Of a stretch of 64,000 nucleotides of DNA, positions 57,431-64,000 are shown piece by piece. Each line of letters begins with the position of its first letter. Position 1 is the stretch's first letter. The DNA comes from Rheinheimera sp. MMS21-TC3 (GTDB lineage Bacteria > Pseudomonadota > Gammaproteobacteria > Enterobacterales > Alteromonadaceae), in NCBI RefSeq assembly GCF_032229285.1, contig NZ_CP135084.1:2232001-2296000 (forward strand), given 5' to 3'. Below the pieces are notes generated by a model. The model was not told where the DNA came from. It saw nothing but the letters and a program-made list of their open reading frames with translations, and did no database searches. The position numbers and the translations under genes were made by a program.

Positions 57431-58078
57431 TTATAAATACCCCACTAAGCGCTGACCTTGCCATAAATATAATCCTATTAATAGCAACGCTAATAACAAA
57501 AAAAACCAACCGCTATGGACAAAACCTGCTATAGGCTTAGTTGCTTTATCTTTGCCTGTCAGCATAACCTTAATCACATTATGCACTCTTAGACTATGCC
57601 AAATAGCGGCAATAATATGTATTACTATAGCCGCCAATAAAATATTAATATTAATTTTATGAATGCTAGAGGCTAAATCAACCAGGTCTGTAGATAAATA
57701 CCCTACTAAAGGACCATCACTTAAATAACTATTATCAAAAGTTGCTAAGCCAGTAATAAGCTGGACTAAGGTTAAAGTAATCAGCAATAGAATCATATAA
57801 AATGATGCAGGGTTATGACCCACTTTAACGCTAGGATTTCCTAGGTAACGTAAAGCTTGCATTGGTGTTGCAGCAAAACTAGCAATACGCGCACTTTTGC
57901 TGCCAACAAGAGCCCAGATAATACGGCTAATCACTAAAGCTAATAAGGTATAAGCTAACAATTGATGTTGCGCGGTGTAGCCTTCAGTTCCTGTGTACCA
58001 AAGCCCAGCTATTAATAGCACTTGACTCCAGTGAAACACTCTTACGGCTAAATCCCAAACTTGTATTTTTTGTGACAT
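57431..58078 (-). CDS. Cytochrome b561-family membrane protein
   Basis: A 215-residue diheme b-type cytochrome with five hydrophobic segments, the last at the C-terminus (WFFLLLALLLIGLYLW). Heme-ligand candidates are the histidines in RVFHWSQ near the N-terminus and in IHIIAAIWHSLRVHNV. The start VWDLAVRVFHW is typical of the cytochrome b561/Ni-Fe hydrogenase b subunit family. It may pass electrons between the quinone pool and a periplasmic cytochrome such as the neighbouring cytochrome c'; this is inference from position. Confidence 0.88.
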   Translation of the reverse strand: MSQKIQVWDLAVRVFHWSQVLLIAGLWYTGTEGYTAQHQLLAYTLLALVISRIIWALVGSKSARIASFAATPMQALRYLGNPSVKVGHNPASFYMILLLITLTLVQLITGLATFDNSYLSDGPLVGYLSTDLVDLASSIHKININILLAAIVIHIIAAIWHSLRVHNVIKVMLTGKDKATKPIAGFVHSGWFFLLLALLLIGLYLWQGQRLVGYL

Positions 58079-58130
58079 TCCCCTTCGCCTCCGCTATGCT
58101 AAGTTCATTACTTTATACTACAGAAAATTA

Positions 58131-60512
58131 ATGATGAATTGGTGGAAATGGCTGTTAAGCCTAGTATTTATTTTGTTTATTATTGCAGTTATCCTGCCGG
58201 CTACAGCAATATATACTGCGCTATATCTTAGCTTGCCTGCCTATGATACCGAACTTAAAGCAGATGTGTCTGCTACTGTGCGGTTAGAGCGCGATAATTT
58301 AGGTTATGTCAGTATTCATGCGCCAAACCGGCAAGATGCAGCCTATGCACTAGGCTTTACTCATGGCCAAGAGCGCTTTTTTCAGATGGACTTACTGCGC
58401 CGTAATGCTGCAGGTGAACTTGCCGCTTTATTTGGCAGCAGAGCCATTAGTGCCGATAAAAGCTTACGCCAACACCGTTTTCGCCATCGTGCCGAACAAG
58501 CACTACAGCTATTAAATCCAGAACAAACGCAATTATTACAGCGCTATACCGCTGGTGTTAATGCGGGTTTAAGTAACCTAACTCTTCCTCCTTTTGAATA
58601 CTGGTTATTACGCCAACAACCAGAGCCTTGGCAAAGCAGTGACTCATTTTTAGTAATTTATAGCATGTATTTAGATCTGCAAGGCAAGCTTGGTCGTGAT
58701 GAATACGCCATGACAGTATTAAAAAACCATATTGATAGTGATTGGTACCGCTTTTTACAACAAGAGAGTCAACATTGGCAAGCCGCTATTGATGCCTCTA
58801 TAGTTCCAGCCATACATATGCCTAAAACACCTTACCCTAAGGCACTTAAACAACAGTTTAGTGCTTGTCAGCAGTGTGATGTAAAAGATGCAACTGATAT
58901 AGGTAGTAATAATTTTGCTGTAGCTGGCAGTTTAACTAAACATGGTAGTGCCATTTTAGCTGATGATATGCATTTAGGCTTACGGGTTCCTAATATCTGG
59001 TTTAAAGCCCAACTTAATTGGCGACAAAACAACCAATGGCAACAAGTAACAGGACTAAGCCTTCCCGGTGCGCCAGCTATAGTAGTAGGTTCAAATACCA
59101 AAATTGCCTGGGGTTTTACCAATAGTACAGGTGACTGGTATGATTTAATCAAGCTAACCTTAAGTGATGATGGTAAGCGCTATTTAAGCCAAGAAGGCTG
59201 GCAACCTCTTCAGTATCAGTATGAAACCATTAAAGTGGCTAATGGTAATGATCAAGCTATTGAGTTAGCAACTACCCATTGGGGGCCTGTTATCACTTTT
59301 TCAGGCAACGACAATGAAGCCCGAGCTTATGCTCTTCGCTGGGTTGGTTATGACAGTCAAGCAGTTAACTTTAACTTACTGCAGCTTGAAACCCTAACGA
59401 CTGTTCAAGAGGCAGTTAGCTTAGCACCACATATTGGCATTCCAGCTCAAAACTTAGTAGCAGCAGACTCGTCCGGCCAAATAGCTTGGACTATAGCGGG
59501 TGCTATTCCTAAACGCGTTAATAATTATGATTGGGATACAGCTCAAGATTGGAGTAATCAGCCAGATTACTGGCAGGGTTATATTGACGATAACGCACAT
59601 CCCGCCATTATCAATCCAACTATTAAACGTTTATGGACAGCCAACGCCCGAACTGTCGGTGATGTTATGTATACAAAGTTAGGTAATGGTGGCTATGATT
59701 TAGGTGCCAGAGGTCAGCAGATCCGTAATCAATTGCTGGCAAAAGACACACTAAACGAAGCTGATATGCACCAAATTCAACTTGATAATAACGCAGTTAT
59801 GTTAAGCCGCTGGCAACAATTTCTACTTAAACAATTGACGCCTGAATTTATTGCTGAGCATCAACTAGAACAATATAAAAAACACCTACTGCTAAGCTCA
59901 GATCAAGCCAGCGTCAACGCTATAGGTTATACCTTAGTAAAAAGCTTTCGCCAGCAAGTGCTACAATTGCAATTTGCTCCCTTATCCGCATTATTAGAGC
60001 AAGAGGGCGCCGCAAGTAAAAACTTAAAATATTCATTAGAGCCGGCAATTTGGCAAATGGCTCAACTACAACGTGCTGATACAGTAGCTGCTCCTTTTAC
60101 TGATTGGCCGCAGTTAATTCAAGCAGCAATATTAACCAGTAAAAAACAATTAGAGCAACAAAATGGCAGTTTAAAAGCCAGCCGATGGGGCTTAGTAAAT
60201 CAAGCTAAAATTGAGCATCCACTCTCTTCAGCCATTCCCTACTTAGGTAATTGGTTAAATATGCCTAAAACTGAACTAAATGGTGATAGCCATATGCCCA
60301 GAGTGCAAGGTGCTGGCTTTGGTCAGTCACAGCGTTTAGTTGTGGCACCAGGCCAAGAGCACCTTGGAATTTTAACCATGCCTACAGGGCAATCTGGGCA
60401 TCCGTTATCGCCCTTTTATCGAGCTGATCATACTTATTGGTTAAACGGTGTTAGTTTGCCATTTTTACCTGGAGAGAAAAAATATCAGCTATTACTGACA
60501 CCACAGTCTTGA
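58131..60512 (+). CDS. Penicillin acylase-family N-terminal nucleophile hydrolase
   Basis: A 793-residue exported or membrane-anchored amidase. A hydrophobic N-terminal segment (about 9-34) anchors or exports it. The alpha part shows GYVSIHAPNRQDAAYALGFTHGQERFFQMDL in pieces, and the mature beta chain should begin at S259 in DIGSNNFAVAG after self-cleavage between G258 and S259. Further family marks are SLPGAPAIVVGSNTKIAWGF and the C-terminal MPTGQSGHPLSPFY. Relatives cleave acyl homoserine lactones or N-acyl amides; substrate here is unknown. Starts MMNWWKW, so the first or second ATG may be used. Confidence 0.92.
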   Translation: MMNWWKWLLSLVFILFIIAVILPATAIYTALYLSLPAYDTELKADVSATVRLERDNLGYVSIHAPNRQDAAYALGFTHGQERFFQMDLLRRNAAGELAALFGSRAISADKSLRQHRFRHRAEQALQLLNPEQTQLLQRYTAGVNAGLSNLTLPPFEYWLLRQQPEPWQSSDSFLVIYSMYLDLQGKLGRDEYAMTVLKNHIDSDWYRFLQQESQHWQAAIDASIVPAIHMPKTPYPKALKQQFSACQQCDVKDATDIGSNNFAVAGSLTKHGSAILADDMHLGLRVPNIWFKAQLNWRQNNQWQQVTGLSLPGAPAIVVGSNTKIAWGFTNSTGDWYDLIKLTLSDDGKRYLSQEGWQPLQYQYETIKVANGNDQAIELATTHWGPVITFSGNDNEARAYALRWVGYDSQAVNFNLLQLETLTTVQEAVSLAPHIGIPAQNLVAADSSGQIAWTIAGAIPKRVNNYDWDTAQDWSNQPDYWQGYIDDNAHPAIINPTIKRLWTANARTVGDVMYTKLGNGGYDLGARGQQIRNQLLAKDTLNEADMHQIQLDNNAVMLSRWQQFLLKQLTPEFIAEHQLEQYKKHLLLSSDQASVNAIGYTLVKSFRQQVLQLQFAPLSALLEQEGAASKNLKYSLEPAIWQMAQLQRADTVAAPFTDWPQLIQAAILTSKKQLEQQNGSLKASRWGLVNQAKIEHPLSSAIPYLGNWLNMPKTELNGDSHMPRVQGAGFGQSQRLVVAPGQEHLGILTMPTGQSGHPLSPFYRADHTYWLNGVSLPFLPGEKKYQLLLTPQS

Positions 60513-60538
60513 CTTTAGCCATCCAGACCTATTATGTT
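60509..60538 (+). promoter_or_regulatory. Candidate promoter before the pheA leader
   Basis: TTGACT at 60509-60514 overlaps the acylase stop and is followed 17-18 bases later by TTATGT/TATGTT. The -35 is near consensus, the -10 weaker. It would start transcription around 60545, almost at the leader peptide ATG, leaving little or no ribosome site, so the true promoter may be further upstream. Confidence 0.4.
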
Positions 60539-60545
60539 AAAGACT

Positions 60546-60605
60546 ATGAATATATTAATTATTGCTCGCAATTTTTTTAGCTTTACCACCCAAAACGGGA
60601 GGTAG
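60546..60605 (+). CDS. pheL: pheA leader peptide
   Basis: A 19-codon frame encoding MNILIIARNFFSFTTQNGR, with three phenylalanine codons among four (F10, F11, F13), directly upstream of a terminator and pheA. The Phe codons lie just before the left arm of a hairpin that controls the downstream structure. An in-frame ATG four codons earlier (60534) is an alternative start. There is no strong ribosome site, only TTAAAGA. Confidence 0.75.
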   Translation: MNILIIARNFFSFTTQNGR

Positions 60606-60656
60606 TAAGCTGCGCGCGCAGTAAAACTAAAACCTCCCTTTGGGAGGTTTTTTTTT
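60579..60656 (+). promoter_or_regulatory. pheA transcription attenuator
   Basis: Three mutually exclusive pairings are visible. Pause hairpin: AGCTTTACCACCC (60579-60591) with GGGAGGTAGTAAGCT (60597-60611). Antiterminator: GGGAGGT (60597-60603) with ACCTCCC (60632-60638), enclosing CTGC/GCAG. Terminator: AACCTCCC (60631-60638) with GGGAGGTT (60642-60649) followed by eight further T residues. Ribosome stalling at the Phe codons would open the pause hairpin, free GGGAGGT and prevent termination. Confidence 0.85.
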
Positions 60657-60676
60657 GCCAAAAAAGAGAAAATGCC

Positions 60677-61828
60677 ATGCAATTAGAGCAAATACGCAGT
60701 GAGATTAGTACTACCGATCAGCAATTATTAGCCTTACTAGCTAAACGACGCCAACTAGCCCTAGCAGTAGGCAACGCTAAACTTGCACAAAATAAACCTA
60801 TTCGCGATCAAAAGCGCGAACAGGAATTGTTGCTCTCACTAATTGAGCAAGCTAAGGCTTTGAGCCTTGATGCACAATACATTACACGACTTTATCAGGT
60901 GATTATTGAAGACTCAGTCTTACAGCAACAAGCAAAAATACAAGGCCAATTAAATAATCTTGACAATAATATCGTCCGTGTTGCTTTCTTGGGTGGTCAA
61001 GGCTCTTATAGTTATTGGGCAGCACAGAAGTACTTTAGCCGTCGAGCCGATCAGTTAATTGAGCTAGGCTGTGATAGTTTTCATGACATAGTGCATAGCG
61101 TAGAAACAGGCCATGCTGACTATGCATTATTACCTATAGAAAATACTTCTTCAGGTTCCATAAATGAAGTCTACGATCTATTACAACAAACTAGATTATC
61201 TATTGTTGGCGAGCTTACCCACCCTATCGCTCACTGCTTACTTGGCCTTGCCAATACCGATTTAACTAAAATTCGCCAAGTCTGTGCTCACCCACAAGTT
61301 ATTGCTCAGTGCAGTCAGTTTTTACAAGGCTTAAACAATGTTAAAATAGAGTATTGTGACAGTACTTCTGACGCCTTTAGCCGGATAAAACAATTACAAG
61401 ATCCTAGTATTGTCGCTATCGGTGGCGAAGCCGGCGGTGAGCTTTATGGTTTACAAGTATTAACCCGTTATTTAGCCAATCAAAAAGACAACGTTAGTCG
61501 CTTTATTGTTGTTGCTCGTAAGCCAATACAAGTGGCCAAAGCCATACCAGCAAAAACAACCTTTATCATGTACACTGGCCAGCAGCCGGGTGCACTAGTT
61601 GATGCACTGCTCGTTTTAAAGCAACACGGCATCAGTATGGCCAAATTAGAATCGCGACCTATAAACGGCAATCCGTGGGAAGAAATGTTCTACGTTGACG
61701 TGTTCGCTAATTTAAACGACTACGCCATGACTCGCGCATTAGAAGAGTTAAATAAAATCACTAAATTTATTAAAGTGCTCGGTTGTTATGCCAGCGAAGA
61801 TATTGAACCAACCTTAATTAGCAACTAA
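60677..61828 (+). CDS. pheA: Bifunctional chorismate mutase/prephenate dehydratase
   Basis: A 383-residue enzyme converting chorismate through prephenate to phenylpyruvate. AroQ-type chorismate mutase at about 1-90 (LEQIRSEISTTDQQLLALLA), prephenate dehydratase at about 100-280 (VAFLGGQGSYSYWAAQKYF, PIENTSSGSINEVYDLL), and the regulatory ACT domain at about 295-375 with GALVDALLV and ESRPINGNPWEEMFY, the phenylalanine-binding motifs. The TRF motif of the dehydratase reads SRF here (S274), a conservative change at the catalytic threonine. Controlled by the attenuator upstream. Confidence 0.97.
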   Translation: MQLEQIRSEISTTDQQLLALLAKRRQLALAVGNAKLAQNKPIRDQKREQELLLSLIEQAKALSLDAQYITRLYQVIIEDSVLQQQAKIQGQLNNLDNNIVRVAFLGGQGSYSYWAAQKYFSRRADQLIELGCDSFHDIVHSVETGHADYALLPIENTSSGSINEVYDLLQQTRLSIVGELTHPIAHCLLGLANTDLTKIRQVCAHPQVIAQCSQFLQGLNNVKIEYCDSTSDAFSRIKQLQDPSIVAIGGEAGGELYGLQVLTRYLANQKDNVSRFIVVARKPIQVAKAIPAKTTFIMYTGQQPGALVDALLVLKQHGISMAKLESRPINGNPWEEMFYVDVFANLNDYAMTRALEELNKITKFIKVLGCYASEDIEPTLISN

Positions 61829-61916
61829 ATACACATAAATTCTATTATTTAATGATCGTGATAGGCAAGGTAAAACCTACTCTATTGCGATTGTAGTACA
61901 ACATTACGAGGATCAT

Positions 61917-62792
61917 ATGACTGATCAAGAAAAACTTTATGGCCGCCATTTAACATCAGCCCAAGAGTCTATAGACAGTATAAATCACTTAGAAAACTCT
62001 AGTGCTTATCGACTGGCCTTTGCCGATAATGATTTTTTAACCCAAGATAATTTACGTCATATTAGACTACAACTCGAATATCTAAAACCACAACAGGTCT
62101 TAGAGCAAAACAACATCCATGCCACTATCGTTGTGTTTGGCAGTGCGCGATTCTTATCACCTGAGCAAGCAGAATTGTTATTAAAAAATGCTCAACAAGC
62201 CCTAACAGAAAATGATAACAGCCAAAATAGGCAAGCCGTAAAATATGCTCAAGCTCAAGTTAATCAAAGCCGTTACTATACAGCCGCCCAGCAGTTCTCC
62301 TATTTAGTTACCGAGCATAGCTGCAAACACCAAGACTGCGCTCTCACTATTATTAGTGGTGGTGGCCCAGGCATTATGGAAGCTGCCAACCGTGGTGCAA
62401 TGGAAGCTGGTGGTGAAAGCATCGGCCTTAATATAGTCCTACCTCGCGAGCAGCAACCAAACCAATACATAACGCCTAAGTTCTGCTTCCAATTTCACTA
62501 CTTTGCTATTCGTAAAATGCATTTTTTACAACGGGCACGAGCACTTGTCGCTTTCCCTGGTGGCTTTGGTACTCTAGATGAGTTATTTGAGACCTTAGCT
62601 TTAATTCAAACCAAAAAATCTAAGCGTGTACCCGTGATCTTGTTTAATAAAACATTTTGGCAAAATTTAATTAATTTTGATTTATTAGTTGAAGAAGGTG
62701 TAATTAATGCTGATGATCTTGATTTAATCCAATACGCCGATACCCCTGAACAAGCTTGGCAGTTAATTAGAAAACACTACAGCCTGCTATAA
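61917..62792 (+). CDS. LOG-family nucleotide-binding protein
   Basis: A 291-residue Rossmann-fold protein of the LOG (lysine decarboxylase-like, TIGR00730-type) family. Core signatures are VVFGSARF, ISGGGPGIMEAANRGAMEAGG and FPGGFGTLDELFETL, the nucleotide-binding and catalytic residues of LOG phosphoribohydrolases. An N-terminal extension of about 65 residues and a charged insertion (about 90-125) distinguish it from short LOG proteins. The activity is probably nucleoside 5'-monophosphate phosphoribohydrolase, by family. GAGGATCAT precedes the ATG. It lies between pheA and tyrA. Confidence 0.87.
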   Translation: MTDQEKLYGRHLTSAQESIDSINHLENSSAYRLAFADNDFLTQDNLRHIRLQLEYLKPQQVLEQNNIHATIVVFGSARFLSPEQAELLLKNAQQALTENDNSQNRQAVKYAQAQVNQSRYYTAAQQFSYLVTEHSCKHQDCALTIISGGGPGIMEAANRGAMEAGGESIGLNIVLPREQQPNQYITPKFCFQFHYFAIRKMHFLQRARALVAFPGGFGTLDELFETLALIQTKKSKRVPVILFNKTFWQNLINFDLLVEEGVINADDLDLIQYADTPEQAWQLIRKHYSLL

Positions 62793-62827
62793 AATTTATT
62801 GCTTGAATTTCATAAGTTTTGCATAAG

Positions 62828-62860
62828 AAAAGATGCAACCTAATCCAGGTTGCGTCTTTT
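62828..62860. terminator. Bidirectional terminator between the LOG gene and tyrA
   Basis: GCAACCT and AGGTTGC form the core stem, extended by AAAAGA/TCTTTT across one mismatch. T-rich tracts follow on both strands. Located between convergent stops. Confidence 0.8.
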
Positions 62861-62885
62861 CTTAGTATTAAATTGATAATAAAAC

Positions 62886-64000
62886 TCAGCTGCGACTATC
62901 TGCTGCCTTTTGCAGTAACTGCCTACTTTCTTGCAAAAATTGCTCAGCTAAGTCACCAAAGAATTGTTGGCCTTTGCTAAACTGTGCCATTAGCTCAGTT
63001 TTATCTTGGTTTTCTAGTAACTGTAATAGCTGGCTAAAGCGCTGTTGGTAGCGTTGTAATACTTTAGTCATAGCTTTAGATGACAGCATAATATCTGCAT
63101 ACAGCTCAGCATTTTGAGCAAATAATCGCCCTACCATAGCCAGTTCTAAGCGGTAGATCGGTGAGCTCATCTGTAATAATTGGCTTAAATCCGCTTGTTC
63201 GTCAGCCAAGTGTACTCCGTACACTAATGAGGAGAAATGACGCATAGCTTGAATTAGTTGCATAGCTTGATCATGCTCAACTGCCGACTTTTCACATAGC
63301 TCAGCTCCCCATACTTTTAACTGGGTTAATAGCCATTGATACTGGGCCTGCTCTTTACCATGGCATACTACTATCACTTGCTTAACTAGGTTAGTTACAT
63401 CAGGGCCAAACATAGGATGCAGACCAACAACAGGGCCATTATGCTTAGTTAACATCGCTGCTAAAGGTTCAACCTTAATACTTGTAATATCGGCCAGCAC
63501 ACAGTGTTGAGGTAGTATTGGTAACTTATTAATTAAAGACTTTGTAAGAGTAATAGGTACAGCCATAAGCACTAATGCCGCATTGCTACAAATAGCTTCG
63601 GCATTTAGCCAATCAGTAGGCTCTAATGGCTGCACAATATAGCCAGAGCGAGTAAACAAACTAGCAAAGCGCCGACCTAAAGCCCCTTCCCCACCAACAA
63701 TAACCACTTTAGCACCAAGCTCACCACAACAAACAAAGCCGCTTTCTTGAGTTTGATATGAATCTCGCATCATGCGGCGTAAAATATCTTCAACTAGCTC
63801 TGGTGATACACCAAGCTGCTTAGCTTGCTTACGCCTTGCCTTTAATAACAACTGCTCACGCTCAGGCACATAAACTGGTAATGCTAATTCTTGTTTAACC
63901 TTACCCACTTGTGCTGTGACCTTAGCCCGCTGAGCTAATAACCCTACTAATTGGCTATCAATCTCGTCAATTTGTTGTCTTAGAGGCTGTAGTGCCTGCT
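62886..64000 (-). CDS. tyrA: Bifunctional chorismate mutase/prephenate dehydrogenase, start beyond window edge
   Basis: The frame runs from the stop at 62886 past the ATG at 63906-63908 to the right edge. Bases 63909-64000 in the same frame encode ALQPLRQQIDEIDSQLVGLL and then AQRAKVTAQ, the start of the AroQ chorismate mutase domain, so the upstream part belongs to the gene. The dehydrogenase part has VVIVGGEGALGRRFASLF and GLHPMFGPDV with the catalytic histidine. It makes hydroxyphenylpyruvate for tyrosine. Only a few N-terminal residues should be missing. It is convergent with the LOG gene. Confidence 0.95.
   Translation of the reverse strand, partial: QALQPLRQQIDEIDSQLVGLLAQRAKVTAQVGKVKQELALPVYVPEREQLLLKARRKQAKQLGVSPELVEDILRRMMRDSYQTQESGFVCCGELGAKVVIVGGEGALGRRFASLFTRSGYIVQPLEPTDWLNAEAICSNAALVLMAVPITLTKSLINKLPILPQHCVLADITSIKVEPLAAMLTKHNGPVVGLHPMFGPDVTNLVKQVIVVCHGKEQAQYQWLLTQLKVWGAELCEKSAVEHDQAMQLIQAMRHFSSLVYGVHLADEQADLSQLLQMSSPIYRLELAMVGRLFAQNAELYADIMLSSKAMTKVLQRYQQRFSQLLQLLENQDKTELMAQFSKGQQFFGDLAEQFLQESRQLLQKAADSRS

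Noticed and set aside
1..64000. CRISPR arrays, insertion sequences, integrases, toxin-antitoxin or phage genes
   Set aside because: I looked for regularly spaced repeats, transposase or integrase motifs and small paired genes and saw none; gene order is that of conserved chromosomal blocks.

Overview
This window is chromosomal core DNA of a gammaproteobacterium. PspABC/PspF with SapABCDF, PpiD-HupB-Lon-ClpX-ClpP-Tig, PdxB-Asd-FimV-TruA-AccD-FolC-DedD-CvpA-PurF, MiaE, and fused PheA and TyrA together point to the Alteromonadales/Chromatiaceae side (Rheinheimera/Alishewanella/Shewanella-like). That placement is inferred from gene order and protein style, not from a search. Coding is dense. I see no insertion sequence, prophage, CRISPR array or defence island.

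Layout. 1-2.5 kb: phenylalanine catabolism (phhB, cut by the left edge, and phhA) and methionine gamma-lyase, all on the minus strand. 2.6-13 kb: the envelope-stress locus, with pspA-pspB-pspC-ycjX-ycjF on minus behind a sigma-54-like promoter, and divergent pspF followed without gaps by sapABCDF on plus. 13-21.7 kb: a minus-strand protein quality-control block (ppiD, hupB, lon, clpX, clpP, tig) with recognisable sigma-70, sigma-32 and terminator signals. 21.9-25.5 kb: proBA, a GNAT acetyltransferase, and a four-gene tRNA operon (Pro-Arg-His-Pro) with a near-consensus promoter. 25.7-31 kb: folD, cysS (minus), ppiB, lpxH, miaE and a Yip1-family membrane protein. 31-41.8 kb: a long minus-strand block from pdxB to purF. 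42-49.3 kb: folE, a DUF2750 gene, ettA, a small 54-codon gene that appears unannotated, an alpha/beta hydrolase, an aspartate aminotransferase, a GAF protein and a YciH-type SUI1 protein. 49.3-58 kb: two tandem amidohydrolase-family exported proteins, a Cache-HAMP-PAS-GGDEF-EAL protein, cytochrome c' and a b561-type cytochrome. 58-64 kb: a penicillin-acylase family enzyme, pheA with a complete attenuator, a LOG-family protein, and tyrA cut by the right edge.

Functional threads. Aromatic amino-acid metabolism appears at both ends: PheA and TyrA make phenylalanine and tyrosine, AspC-type aminotransferase can finish them, and PhhAB degrades phenylalanine. The psp and lon-clp blocks handle membrane and protein stress. 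The clearest regulatory element is the pheA leader: a 19-codon peptide with Phe codons, mutually exclusive hairpins and a terminator can all be read directly.

The most interesting items are modest for a core region: the small 54-codon gene with its own strong ribosome site and terminator; an exported amidohydrolase pair in which two of three barrels have lost the HxH metal motif; short tandem repeats at a stop codon and in a divergent promoter region; and an unusual U-U mismatch in the tRNA-His acceptor stem. I did not find a clearly new multi-gene system.
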